Shown here one piece after another: positions 9,386 through 17,988 of a DNA stretch of 61,357 nucleotides. The translations under genes and the position numbers were made by a program. Where the stretch lies: positions 1 through 61,357 of the forward strand of contig JACQYS010000025.1 of assembly GCA_016208105.1 (NCBI GenBank). The letters are read 5' to 3'. Source of the DNA: Desulfovibrio sp. (GTDB lineage: Bacteria > Desulfobacterota > Desulfovibrionia > Desulfovibrionales > Desulfovibrionaceae). A model generated the notes under the pieces. It had not been told where the DNA came from. It worked only from the letters and a program-made list of their open reading frames with translations, and did no database searches. Numbering within the stretch: position 1 is the first letter of the stretch; each line of letters starts with the position of its first letter.

Positions 9386-9940
9386 ATGACACCACTTCCG
9401 CGGCTTATAGCGATCGCGGTCTTCATCGCTCTTGCCCTCGCGAGCCTTTCGGGGGACTCCCTGGCCAAGAGCGCGGCCCTTCCCAAGCCGGTCTCCCCTG
9501 AGGAGGCGGCACAGCTCCTGGCCAAACCTCCGGCCGGGTTCGAAATAGTGGACATTAGGTCCCACTTGGAGATCGCCGACTACGCTCTGCCAGGAAGCAT
9601 CGGCCTGGAGCCGGAAGCCGCGCTGGCTGATGAATCCCTGCAAAGCGGCGACGGCCCCATTCTCCTGGTGGACAAGGACGGCACCAAGGCCTTCGCCGTG
9701 GCCGGGGTGCTCTCCCAGAGGAGTTCGCGCCAGGTGCTGGTCCTCAAGGGCGGAATCACCGCATGGTGGGAAGCCAAGGAAAAAGGATTGGCCGTGAAAG
9801 AAACTCCGCTGGGCAATGCGCCAGCTCCGGCTTTTGCACCTGAGCAGGAGAAAGCTCCCGCCTCTTCCCCCGCACCCGGAGCGCCAGCTCCGGCTCCTCA
9901 GGCCCCGCAACCCCCGGCCTCCAAAAGCGCAGGATGTTAA
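9386..9940 (+). CDS. Exported rhodanese-like protein without a catalytic cysteine
   Basis: This is a 184-residue protein with a signal peptide (LIAIAVFIALALASLSGDSLAKS). One rhodanese domain follows: PEEAAQLL..., then EIVDIRSHLEIADYALPGSI and ILLVDKDGTKAFAVAGVLSQ. The place where the active-site Cys is expected reads VDKDGTKA, so sulfur transfer by this domain is unlikely and a binding role is more plausible. The tail is Ala/Pro-rich and ends in Cys. The start at 9386 has AAGGAG at 9372-9377; the frame is open from 9323, but that part has no ribosome binding site. Three bases separate it from the YeeE-like gene, so it belongs to the sulfur operon. Confidence 0.8.
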   Translation: MTPLPRLIAIAVFIALALASLSGDSLAKSAALPKPVSPEEAAQLLAKPPAGFEIVDIRSHLEIADYALPGSIGLEPEAALADESLQSGDGPILLVDKDGTKAFAVAGVLSQRSSRQVLVLKGGITAWWEAKEKGLAVKETPLGNAPAPAFAPEQEKAPASSPAPGAPAPAPQAPQPPASKSAGC

Positions 9941-9943
9941 ATC

Positions 9944-10582
9944 ATGAGCGATCAAAAGATACCAGATACTCCGCAAGATTCCGCTGAAACGCCCACCGGA
10001 GACGCCGAGCAATCCGCCGGAACCGTCAGCTCAGCCGCTGTCGGCGACACATTCAAGGGCGCTCCCGTCGCAGCCAATATCCCGAACGCTCCGCCCATGA
10101 ACCCCTATCTGGCTGGGATGTTTCTTGGGCTGACGCTTTTGGCCTCCTATCTCATTCTCGGCACTGGCCTTGGGGCATCCGGAGCTTTCGCCCGCTTCGG
10201 CGCCTGGATCGAACACCAGTTTTTCCCCTCCCGGGTGGAAGCAAGCGCCTATTTCGGGCCGTGGTTTCCGGCTCCGCTGTCCTATTACCTGATCTTCATG
10301 GTCCTTGGAGTTTTCGCGGGAGGCCTTATTTCCGCGGCATCGGGCGGGCGCATCGGTTTCAAGGTGGAACGAGGTCCGACAGCCTCCGCTTCAACACGCC
10401 TGATCCTGGCTCTCATCGGTGGCGTTCTGGCCGGCTTCGCCTCGCGTCTGGCCCAGGGCTGCACCTCGGGGCAGGGACTGAGCGGCGGAGCGCTGCTTCT
10501 CACCGGCAGCTTCGTATTCATGGGCTGCCTGTTCGCCACAGGGTATCTCACTGCCTGGGCATTCAGGAGGCAGTGGAAATGA
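9944..10582 (+). CDS. YeeE/YedE-family sulfur transport protein, first half
   Basis: This is a 212-residue membrane protein. After a hydrophilic N-terminal tail of about 55 residues come four hydrophobic segments and the family motif GCTSGQGLSGGALLLTGSF with the conserved Cys. YeeE/TsuA proteins take up thiosulfate or related sulfur compounds, with Cys residues that hand sulfur along the path. Full-length YeeE proteins carry two such halves; here the second half is in the next gene, which overlaps by four bases (ATGA). The exact substrate is inferred. Confidence 0.82.
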   Translation: MSDQKIPDTPQDSAETPTGDAEQSAGTVSSAAVGDTFKGAPVAANIPNAPPMNPYLAGMFLGLTLLASYLILGTGLGASGAFARFGAWIEHQFFPSRVEASAYFGPWFPAPLSYYLIFMVLGVFAGGLISAASGGRIGFKVERGPTASASTRLILALIGGVLAGFASRLAQGCTSGQGLSGGALLLTGSFVFMGCLFATGYLTAWAFRRQWK

Positions 10583-12651
10583 TCGACACACTCTACTCAA
10601 CAGGCCAGTTGAACGCCCCGTTGGGCTTCATGGCCGCCCTGGCCCTGGGCTTCTGCTTCGGACTCTGCCTGGAGAAAGCCGGATTCGGCAGTTCCAGGCG
10701 CCTTTCCGGCGTTTTCTATTTTACTGACATGTCCGTGGTGAAGGTGATGTTCTCGGCCATGGTCACGGCCGCCATCGGCTTGGTGGCCGCTGAACGCCTG
10801 GGAGTGGTGAGCCTTGACGCCCTCTACCAGATGCCGACCATCCTTGGTGCCCACGCCGTGGGCGGTGTCATCTTCGGCCTCGGGTTCGCCATGGGGGGCT
10901 GGTGTCCTGGCACTGCTGCGGTCGGCCTGGCTTCGGGCCGGCTGGACGCCCTGATGTTTCTTGCAGGCATCGTGCTCGGTTCCATCGGCTACAACGAGGC
11001 CTTCCCCTGGATCGCCCCGCACGCCTCGACAGGCTCGAAAGGCGTGGTGTTTCTGTACCAAAGCCTGGACATCACCAAGGACCAGCTTGTGCTGGGGCTC
11101 ACGGTATCGGCCGTGGCCATGTTCTGGATTTCCGAGGTTATAGAGCGAGGCCCGGCCATCGCCCGGCCAGGAGTGAGCCGGCTCTTCCTGGCCGGTTTCA
11201 GCGTGGCCCTGTGCATCTTCGCCCTGGTGGCCTTGAACATGCCCAAGCTGGACTTGGCCAAGGTCCGGCAAGCTCCCACCAGTGGGGTCACGCAGATCCC
11301 GGCTCAGACGCAGCCTTCGACGTCTCCATCCGAAGGCCAGATTCTGGCTGCGGTCCAGTCAGGCAGGGACCACATGGAGCCCGAAGAGCTGGCCAAACGG
11401 ATCATGGCCAACGACTCCACACTCACCCTGGTGGACATCCGTTCCAAAGAGGAATTCGACACCTTCCACCTCAAAGGCGCTTCCAACATTCCCATTTCCA
11501 AGTTGCCTGAAGCCCTTGCCCCAAAGCGCGGCCAAGGGGTCATCGTGCTCTATTCCAACGGCATGACCCACCCGGCCCAGGCCCGGGACGCCTTAGCACG
11601 TCTGGGCTTTGCAAACGTGTATATACTCACGGACGGACTCGCCGGATTCTTCGACACGGTTCTCAAGCCGGCATCGCTTCGCGAAGGTCCCGTTACGCAA
11701 GAAAAGGCCGCGGAGATCCGCGCCGCCAGGCAGTTCTTCCTGCCAGCCGAGCTGACCAAACCCACATCCCCGGCCTTGCTCTCGCCCCCAGGCCAGCTGC
11801 CCGGCTTGGTGGACACCACCTGGCTTGCGGCAAATCTCGGTAAGCCAGGGCTCAAGGTCGTGGATCTGAGGCCCCAGCCCCAGTACAACTCGGGGCACAT
11901 TCCCGGAAGCCTGTCGCTTCATCTGGAAAGCCTACGCGGCAATGTGGGCGGGCTGCCTTCCATGCTCCTGCCCGGCCCCATGATAGCCCAGCACCTGGGG
12001 CAGATGGGCATCACGTCCCGCGACCTGGTGGTGATAGTGTCCGGGGAATCGCCTCACGACGCAACGCTTCTGGCGGTTGCCCTGGAACGTGTGGGACATT
12101 CGCGCTACGCCGTGCTCTCGGGTGGCATGAAGGCCTGGGCTGCCGGGAATCTCCCCAAGGACACCGTGCTTCCCAAGGTGACGCCCGTGCGCCATCCGGC
12201 TCCAGAAACCGGAGATGCGCCTGACGGGTTTACCGTAAGCGGCAGAGAGGTCCTCGCGGCCATGAACAGCGGCAAGACCGTGATCATCGACGTGCGCCCT
12301 GTGGAATTTTACACGGGAGCAAAATCCGACGAGGCCCGGGCCGGCCACATACCTTCGGCCGTGAACCGGCCCTTCACAGAAGACCACGCCAAGGGCCAAG
12401 GGGACTTGGTGGTTCTCAAACCCGTGGCCGAGCTGGAAAAGGCCTATTCAGCCGTTATCCCCGCCAAGAACTACCCGGTCATCGTGCACTGCCGCACCGG
12501 ACACCAGGCTTCGCAGACGTGGTGGGTGCTCACCAGACTTCTGGGCTACACCAACGTGAAATACTACGACGCCGGCTGGACCGAATGGGCCGCCCGCCCG
12601 GATTGGCCTGTGACCGCTCCGGTACCCGCCGAAAAGGAACAGAAAAAATGA
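10579..12651 (+). CDS. Fusion of YeeE-type sulfur transporter half with three rhodanese domains
   Basis: This is a 690-residue fusion. Residues 10-220 are membrane-embedded YeeE/YedE sequence with the second motif GFAMGGWCPGTAAVGLASG (Cys109). A linker leads to rhodanese domain 1 (about 265-360; loop position reads SNGMTH, no Cys), domain 2 (about 408-525; SGESPHD, no Cys) and domain 3 (about 550-678) with a proper active-site loop HCRTGHQAS, Cys638. Domains 2 and 3 resemble a two-domain thiosulfate sulfurtransferase. AGGAGG at 10565-10570 and the ATGA overlap fix the start. The domain order suggests that sulfur leaving the channel is received by an attached sulfurtransferase; whether the domains face periplasm or cytoplasm cannot be settled here. 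Confidence 0.85.
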   Translation: MIDTLYSTGQLNAPLGFMAALALGFCFGLCLEKAGFGSSRRLSGVFYFTDMSVVKVMFSAMVTAAIGLVAAERLGVVSLDALYQMPTILGAHAVGGVIFGLGFAMGGWCPGTAAVGLASGRLDALMFLAGIVLGSIGYNEAFPWIAPHASTGSKGVVFLYQSLDITKDQLVLGLTVSAVAMFWISEVIERGPAIARPGVSRLFLAGFSVALCIFALVALNMPKLDLAKVRQAPTSGVTQIPAQTQPSTSPSEGQILAAVQSGRDHMEPEELAKRIMANDSTLTLVDIRSKEEFDTFHLKGASNIPISKLPEALAPKRGQGVIVLYSNGMTHPAQARDALARLGFANVYILTDGLAGFFDTVLKPASLREGPVTQEKAAEIRAARQFFLPAELTKPTSPALLSPPGQLPGLVDTTWLAANLGKPGLKVVDLRPQPQYNSGHIPGSLSLHLESLRGNVGGLPSMLLPGPMIAQHLGQMGITSRDLVVIVSGESPHDATLLAVALERVGHSRYAVLSGGMKAWAAGNLPKDTVLPKVTPVRHPAPETGDAPDGFTVSGREVLAAMNSGKTVIIDVRPVEFYTGAKSDEARAGHIPSAVNRPFTEDHAKGQGDLVVLKPVAELEKAYSAVIPAKNYPVIVHCRTGHQASQTWWVLTRLLGYTNVKYYDAGWTEWAARPDWPVTAPVPAEKEQKK

Positions 12652-12947
12652 GCGTCATTGCCGAACTCTCTCTCTTTCCTCTGGGAGCACAGGGGAGCCT
12701 GTCGCCCTATGTGGCCAAGGCCGTGGGTGTTATCAAGGATTCCGGCCTTCCCTACCAGCTTGGGCCCATGGGGACCTGTATAGAAGGGGATTGGCAGGAA
12801 GTGATGGACGTTGTGACGCGCTGTTTCAACACCCTCAAGGAGGACCAGGACCGCGTCTACCTGACCCTCAAGGTCGATTGGCGCGCCGGGCGCGCGTCAG
12901 GGCTTACTTCCAAAACCCAATCTGTGGAATCATACCTGCGGAGCTGA
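12648..12947 (+). CDS. MTH1187/YkoF-like (DUF77) thiamine-binding protein
   Basis: This 99-residue protein matches the small MTH1187 family: AELSLFPLG near the N-terminus, then SGLPYQLGPMGTCIEGDWQEVM and a C-terminal RVYLTLKVDWR strand. Family members form a ferredoxin-like fold and some bind thiamine or its precursor. It overlaps the upstream fusion gene by four bases (ATGA) and is preceded by AAAAGGAA, so it is the last cytoplasmic gene of the sulfur operon. Sulfur is needed for the thiazole ring of thiamine, a possible link, but this is inference. Confidence 0.75.
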   Translation: MSVIAELSLFPLGAQGSLSPYVAKAVGVIKDSGLPYQLGPMGTCIEGDWQEVMDVVTRCFNTLKEDQDRVYLTLKVDWRAGRASGLTSKTQSVESYLRS

Positions 12948-12949
12948 CC

Positions 12950-13711
12950 ATGAAATCTGTAATGCTCATCCTTGCGACGCTGGTTCTAACCTCCTGCGCC
13001 CCCTCTTCCAAGCCCATCGACCAGGAGCAGCTGGCCCAGGCCAACATGCAGGCCGACATGAACTCGCTCAAATCCCGCTCCCAGGAAATGCGTATGCGTT
13101 TGGAGGAGATAGAATCCATCCTGGGCAGACAGGGGAGAGGATTCACCCTGGAGGATGTCAACAAGCGCCTGGCCCAGTTGGAAGAGACCGTGGCCCGCAT
13201 GGCCGCCACCCTGGGCGTGGACACCGGGGCCCGCGCTCCTTCCTCGTCCGGTCCGGGTTTCTCTTCGTCCGGACATACTCCCTCACTCTCTGATACGGCT
13301 CCGGTTGGCCCCATCACCATGGGGCCCGACAGCACAGACCCGGCCGAAGCCATCTACAACATGGCCATGGAAGCCTTCAACCAGCGAGACTATGACCGCT
13401 CCAACACCTTGTTCTCGGAACTCGTGAAGAGCTACCCGTCCTCAAGGCAGACTCCGAACGCCCTTTTCTGGCAGGCCGAGTCCAACTACCAGCAAGGCGA
13501 CTACGCCAGGGCTGCGCTCATCTGCCAGGACCTCATCCAGAAGTATCCCAACCATCCCATGGCCCCCTCGGCCATGCTCAAGCAGGGGCTTTGCTTCCGC
13601 AAGCTGGGCAAAGTCCAGGCCGCGAAGATCGTTTTTCAGGATGTGGAGAAACGCTATCCCGGCAGCCCGGAAGCCAGGAGCGCCCAAACCCAGCTGAGGG
13701 AACTGAGATAG
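12950..13711 (+). CDS. YbgF/CpoB-like TPR lipoprotein
   Basis: This is a 253-residue predicted lipoprotein. The N-terminus MKSVMLILATLVLTSC ends in a lipobox with Cys16. A coiled coil (about 25-90, including LEEIESILGRQ and VNKRLAQLEETVARM) comes next, then a Ser/Pro-rich linker, then tetratricopeptide repeats (IYNMAMEAFNQRDYDRSNTLFSEL, then NALFWQAESNYQQGDYARA and PSAMLKQGLCFRKLGK). This order is that of YbgF/CpoB, a periplasmic partner of the Tol-Pal/PBP system. It differs in having a lipobox and in not sitting beside tol-pal genes. It starts two bases after the previous stop and is followed by a terminator, so it closes the operon. Confidence 0.82.
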   Translation: MKSVMLILATLVLTSCAPSSKPIDQEQLAQANMQADMNSLKSRSQEMRMRLEEIESILGRQGRGFTLEDVNKRLAQLEETVARMAATLGVDTGARAPSSSGPGFSSSGHTPSLSDTAPVGPITMGPDSTDPAEAIYNMAMEAFNQRDYDRSNTLFSELVKSYPSSRQTPNALFWQAESNYQQGDYARAALICQDLIQKYPNHPMAPSAMLKQGLCFRKLGKVQAAKIVFQDVEKRYPGSPEARSAQTQLRELR

Positions 13712-13733
13712 GCACCAAGCATAGCCCGCCACC

Positions 13734-13765
13734 AGCCGGAGGGAGCAATCCCTCCGGCTTTTTTT
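13734..13765 (+). terminator. Rho-independent terminator after the YbgF-like gene
   Basis: A perfect stem AGCCGGAGGGA / TCCCTCCGGCT with a short loop is followed by seven T residues. It lies 22 bases beyond the stop codon at 13711 and probably ends the operon that begins at 9386. Confidence 0.92.
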
Positions 13766-13896
13766 GCTGCCGCATCAAGCCCCATTGTGTTCCTAACCGA
13801 TCACACTTCCAGCAAATATTGACCGGATTAAGAGGCGGGAGTAGACGGATGAGCAGCCTCTCCTGTAATGTCTAGACGTTTCAATAACGAGTCGCA

Positions 13897-15120
13897 ATGC
13901 AAGCCCGCTCAAAAGAAAAAATGCCAGCCCCACGAACCAACGAACCCAATTCGCCCGCTTCTTCACAGGGGAAAACCCGGGTGCTTGTCGCCGGCTGCCT
14001 GGCTCACCTTACCCACGACGGCCTGACAGACATGCTGTATGTCTTTTTTCCCGTGTGGCAGCAGCTTTTTTCCTTGAGTTTCCTGGAGGTCGGCTTGCTC
14101 AAGACCTTCTTCTCAGGGACCATGGCCAGCTTCCAACTACCGGCGGGCAGGCTGGGAACTCGCCTGGGACTCTTGCCCACCCTGGTGACCGGCACCATGA
14201 TCACCAGCCTGGCCCTGTTCGCTACCGGTTATTGCTCAACCTTCCTGGCCATCGGCATTCTGCTCTTCCTGGGCGGCCTCGGCTCCAGCGCCCAGCACCC
14301 TCTGGCCTCCTCGGCCATCGCCAACGCCTATGCCGGCCAGGACCGCCGCACCGCGCTCAGCGCGTACAACTTCATCGGCGATGTCGGCAAATTGCTGATG
14401 CCAAGCCTCGCCGCCCTTCTCATCGCCCGCCTCGACTGGCAATCGTCCATCCGTTTCTTGAGTCTCTGCGGCATTGCCTCAGGTTTGATCGTGGCCGTTA
14501 CCCTGGCCCGCGCGAATGCATCGCTCCCGATGAACGCTCCTGCGGGCAAGACGAGAAGCGGCTGGTTTACATTTCCCATAACCCCGGCCTTCGCCTCCCT
14601 GTCCGCCATAGGCGTTCTGGACAGCGCCACCAGGGTGGGGCTCCTCACCTTCCTTCCTTTCCTGCTCAGAGACAAGGGCGCGGACCTGCCCACCCTTGGG
14701 CTGGCTCTGGGGCTAATTTTCGCAGGAGGCGCGGCCGGCAAGCTCGCCTGCGGCATACTGGCATCCCGACTGGGTATCCTGCGCTCGGTTATTCTGACAG
14801 AGACGGCCACGGCCTGCGCCATCCTGTGCATGGTCTTCCTGCCGCTTTCGGGCGAACTGCTCCTGTGCCCAGTCCTGGGGGTGGTGCTCAACGGCACCTC
14901 GAGCATCCTCTACGGCAGCGTGCCGGAACTTGTGGACCCTCCCCGCAACGAAGCGTTCGCCTTCTTCTACACGGTGGGCATCGGGTCCGGCGCGGTCGCA
15001 CCGTTTTTCTACGGGCTGTTGGGGGATGCCCTGGGCGTTGTGACCACGCTTGTAATCGTGGCCGTTATGGTCCTGGCCACCACTCCGCTCACATTTCCGC
15101 TACGTGGCAAACTCCGCTAG
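13897..15120 (+). CDS. MFS transporter, fosmidomycin-resistance (Fsr)-like
   Basis: This 407-residue protein has about 12 hydrophobic segments. The start of the transport domain (CLAHLTHDGLTDMLYVFFPVWQ) and the segment LFLGGLGSSAQHPLASSAIANAY resemble the Fsr/YfkF group of drug-proton antiporters. The substrate cannot be told from sequence. No strong ribosome binding site precedes the ATG at 13897; ATG 13921 would shorten only the hydrophilic N-terminal tail. It stands alone between a terminator and a convergent gene. Confidence 0.82.
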   Translation: MQARSKEKMPAPRTNEPNSPASSQGKTRVLVAGCLAHLTHDGLTDMLYVFFPVWQQLFSLSFLEVGLLKTFFSGTMASFQLPAGRLGTRLGLLPTLVTGTMITSLALFATGYCSTFLAIGILLFLGGLGSSAQHPLASSAIANAYAGQDRRTALSAYNFIGDVGKLLMPSLAALLIARLDWQSSIRFLSLCGIASGLIVAVTLARANASLPMNAPAGKTRSGWFTFPITPAFASLSAIGVLDSATRVGLLTFLPFLLRDKGADLPTLGLALGLIFAGGAAGKLACGILASRLGILRSVILTETATACAILCMVFLPLSGELLLCPVLGVVLNGTSSILYGSVPELVDPPRNEAFAFFYTVGIGSGAVAPFFYGLLGDALGVVTTLVIVAVMVLATTPLTFPLRGKLR

Positions 15121-15226
15121 ATACGGCTCAAAAAGACCAGCAGGGCATGGATGGAAAGGGAGTCTTCGGCTGTGGGAGGCTTCTGCGAATTACTTGCAAC
15201 CCTTTCTGGGCCGCACAGGAAACGCT

Positions 15227-16069
15227 CTAGGCCACGTCTTGAAACACCAGGATTGGCAGGGCCGGAAGCCCGAGCAGACGCTCATCCACGGACGCCGCGC
15301 GCTTGCGTTTGGCCCTGGCCAAGTTCGCGCTTCCGATGGGGTCGAAATTTTTAAGGACAGACTCTTCCGGCGAATGCAGCACATCAAAAACCGCCCGAAG
15401 GGACAACTCGAACATGTCCTCTACGGGCTTTTCTCCGTTGGGCAGTGGCATCAGACGTTGGGCGAAACGCAAGGAGCGATTCCAGCCGCGCAGTCTGGAG
15501 AGCCTGACGCTGCCACCGAAAACCCGCTTGCGGCAAAGATAGGAAAGGGGATTCTTATCCAAGGCAGCCACAAGGCTGCGGTCCACCATGCGCTGCGAGG
15601 GCCGGGACAAACGGCCTTTCAGGGCATGCCCGCCGGTGAGGTGCGAATCCGCCTGCATTTCCACGTACACATGCGCCAGATTGCCGGGCATGGCCGTACG
15701 GGCCATCACGTCGGGCACATAGTAGTTGTGGGCCACCACGTCCGCAGCCAGGTGGGACATGTAGCCCAGGGCGTGCGCCATGAGCTGGGGTGAGTGCGCC
15801 GCGTCGGCCAGGCGGAAGGCCGAATCCCAGTTGTGGCTGTGACCCGGTTTTCCTTTCGTTCCCTTGCCCACGAAGAAGTCCGCGCTCAGGCAGCCGTACA
15901 GGTATGTGTTGGGGAACTGGGTTATCAACGAGGCGACGCTCACAGGCACGAGATCGAGGTTGGCCAGCACGAACCGGGCCGCGGCGGTATGAACGCCGGG
16001 CCCCCAGGCCAGGGCCTCCCCAGGAAGCAGGAGCACCAAAAGAAATGAGAACGCTATAAGAAGCGCCAA
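15227..16069 (-). CDS. Zinc-dependent phospholipase C-like exported protein
   Basis: This 280-residue protein has a signal peptide (LLIAFSFLLVLLLPGEALA) that would leave Trp/Gly at the mature N-terminus (WGPGVHTAAA), as in the zinc-dependent phospholipase C/S1-P1 nuclease fold, where the N-terminal Trp and several His/Asp ligands bind zinc. Further candidate ligands are in GHSHNWD, HALGYMSHLAADVVAHNYY and HVYVEMQADSHL. The start is TTG at 16069, supported by GGAGG seven bases upstream. It would act outside the cytoplasm on phospholipids or related esters; activity is unproven. Confidence 0.8.
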   Translation of the reverse strand: MALLIAFSFLLVLLLPGEALAWGPGVHTAAARFVLANLDLVPVSVASLITQFPNTYLYGCLSADFFVGKGTKGKPGHSHNWDSAFRLADAAHSPQLMAHALGYMSHLAADVVAHNYYVPDVMARTAMPGNLAHVYVEMQADSHLTGGHALKGRLSRPSQRMVDRSLVAALDKNPLSYLCRKRVFGGSVRLSRLRGWNRSLRFAQRLMPLPNGEKPVEDMFELSLRAVFDVLHSPEESVLKNFDPIGSANLARAKRKRAASVDERLLGLPALPILVFQDVA

Positions 16070-16151
16070 GGCAACGCCTCCATCACCGATTGCGGACGGG
16101 GTTGTATGTATGCCTCGTAATCGTCAAGTCAAGTGACAACCACGTTCATAT

Positions 16152-17876
16152 TTAAAAGAGGGAATCCTTCCCGTCCAAAAGCGCGCCCATCACCGAGGGG
16201 TCTGCCAACCCGGAAACGTCTCCCATTCGGCCCTCGGCCGCGCCGCGCAGAGCCTGGCGGGCAATCTTGCCCGAGCGGGTTTTGGGCAGCTCCTCCACCA
16301 CGCGGATCACCAGTGGAAACTCCGGGCCTTCCACTTCCTTGCGGACCACATCGGCCAGCACATCCTCGATGCCGTAGGGTTCGGCGGCTTCGGCCCTCAA
16401 AGTGGCATAGACGACCACCTGCTCTCCGGACGCCACGGCAGCGGCCTCTGCCACGTCCGGATACGCGGCAACCGCGGCTTCCACCGCTGCCAGGGGGAAC
16501 TCGTTACCGACAAGTTCCGAGCGCCCCTGGATGATGATCTTGCCGTCTGGAGATGTGCGGGCCAGGTCTCCGGTATCGTATCGTCCTGAGAACTCCAGTG
16601 TCCCTCCCACCAGGCCAATGGCCAGACCTGGCCATGGACTGTCCAGTAAGAGCCGCCCGTCCTCGCCGGTCGAAACATCCACTCCGGTCAGGGGAGCCAA
16701 TCCTCCCTGGCTGCCGGAGATCATGAGCACGCCGCCGGTTTCGGTCTGGCCCCAGGCATCCACCACCGGGGCGCGGCCCTTGCCCACGGAGCGGGCCAGC
16801 CAGCGACGGCTCTCCGGGGTGAGCTTTTCGCCCACACTCACGATCAGCTTGAGAGCGGGAAGGTCACGCGCCGCAGGCCAGGCCTCGCCTTCGCGCATGA
16901 GTTGGCCGGTCAGGGCGGGAGTGGTGATGAGCGTTGCCACCTGGTGCTTCTGGGCGATGCGCCAGATGCGGTCCGGCCTGGGGTACCCGGGCGAGCCTTC
17001 ATAGAGAAGCGTGGTGGCCCCGAGGCACAGGGGCGCGAACACCGCGTAGGCATGCCCCATGATCCAGCCGGGCTCGGCCAGACACCACATCGTCATTCCC
17101 GGGCCGCCCCCGAAGGCCTGCCTGGCCGAATAGGCGCATGCTGTAAGGAATCCGCCCGCAGAGTGAACAAGCCCCTTGGGACAGCCGGAAGACCCAGAAG
17201 TATAGAGAATGAACAGCGGATCGGATGCACCGTGAACCGTCCCCGGGAGCATCGGTGGAGCACCCCGGGAATCCATGAGTTCGTGCCACCACAGATCATC
17301 CGGTCTCTCGTCCTCCATGGGTCTGCCCGTGCGGCGGACTACCACGCGGCGCGGCCCTCCCGGGGGCTGGCTCAGGCTGACGGCTTGGCCAGCCTTGAAA
17401 TATCCGTCGGAGGTGATGAACAGGATGGCCTTGCATGCTAGCATGCGTTCCAGCACCACCGCGGGAGCTATCCCCGCAGGAATGACAAGATGCACCGCGC
17501 CAAGCCTGGCCAGTGCGAGCATGGCGATGACCAATTCAGGCAACGCCGGCAGGGCAATCCCCACCACGTCCCCCTTGCTTACTCCGAGTCCGGCCAACAC
17601 CACGGCTGCCCTGCGCACCTGCTCCTGGAGCTTGGCGTATGTGAAGACTGCTGCCTCGTCCTCGGGCTCACCCTGCCAGATCAGGGCGGGAACATCCGCC
17701 CTGCCCGCCTCTATGTGCCGGTCCAGGCAGTTGGCGCTCACATCGAGGGTCGCCCCTTCAAACCAGTTTTCGGAGGGTGTGAATGATTCGGGGCAGGCCT
17801 TGGTCCACGGCGAGCTCCAGGTTATAAGTTCTCTGGCTCGCTCGTCCCAGAAGCGTTCACGGTTCGCGTGGTTCAT
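16152..17876 (-). CDS. Acetyl-CoA synthetase-like AMP-forming acyl-CoA ligase
   Basis: This 574-residue member of the acyl-adenylate superfamily would activate acetate or a short acid to its CoA ester. It shows the P-loop ILYTSGSSGCPKGLVH, the ACS-type segments CLDRHI and AEPGWIMGHAYAVFAPL, the aspartate motif YDTGDLAR, and the C-terminal catalytic Lys in PKTRSGKIARQAL. It is shorter than standard Acs, and the hinge (QGRSELVGNEFPLAAVE) departs from the usual DDVINVSGHR sequence, so the acid may not be acetate. AAGGAG precedes the ATG. It is divergently arranged with a Pat-type lysine acetyltransferase, and PKTRSGK is the site that such enzymes acetylate. Confidence 0.85.
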   Translation of the reverse strand: MNHANRERFWDERARELITWSSPWTKACPESFTPSENWFEGATLDVSANCLDRHIEAGRADVPALIWQGEPEDEAAVFTYAKLQEQVRRAAVVLAGLGVSKGDVVGIALPALPELVIAMLALARLGAVHLVIPAGIAPAVVLERMLACKAILFITSDGYFKAGQAVSLSQPPGGPRRVVVRRTGRPMEDERPDDLWWHELMDSRGAPPMLPGTVHGASDPLFILYTSGSSGCPKGLVHSAGGFLTACAYSARQAFGGGPGMTMWCLAEPGWIMGHAYAVFAPLCLGATTLLYEGSPGYPRPDRIWRIAQKHQVATLITTPALTGQLMREGEAWPAARDLPALKLIVSVGEKLTPESRRWLARSVGKGRAPVVDAWGQTETGGVLMISGSQGGLAPLTGVDVSTGEDGRLLLDSPWPGLAIGLVGGTLEFSGRYDTGDLARTSPDGKIIIQGRSELVGNEFPLAAVEAAVAAYPDVAEAAAVASGEQVVVYATLRAEAAEPYGIEDVLADVVRKEVEGPEFPLVIRVVEELPKTRSGKIARQALRGAAEGRMGDVSGLADPSVMGALLDGKDSLF

Positions 17877-17988
17877 GGCTCTCCTTGGCGCAACGAAAAT
17901 GAGGCTTGCCGTATTGTTGCGGGACTACTATCCTGCAAAAAGTAAGGTAGTAATAGCCCAACCTCAGGATATCAACAAGCGGCGGACC
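17877..17988. promoter_or_regulatory. Divergent promoter region between acetyl-CoA synthetase and Pat-like genes
   Basis: This 112-base gap separates two divergent genes and must contain the start signals of both. It is less GC-rich than the flanking coding sequence. No operator or activator site is recognisable by eye. Confidence 0.5.

Noticed and set aside
17275-17988. Long N-terminal extension of the Pat-like frame
   Set aside because: The extension is antisense to the acetyl-CoA synthetase gene; the family N-terminus begins at 17989.
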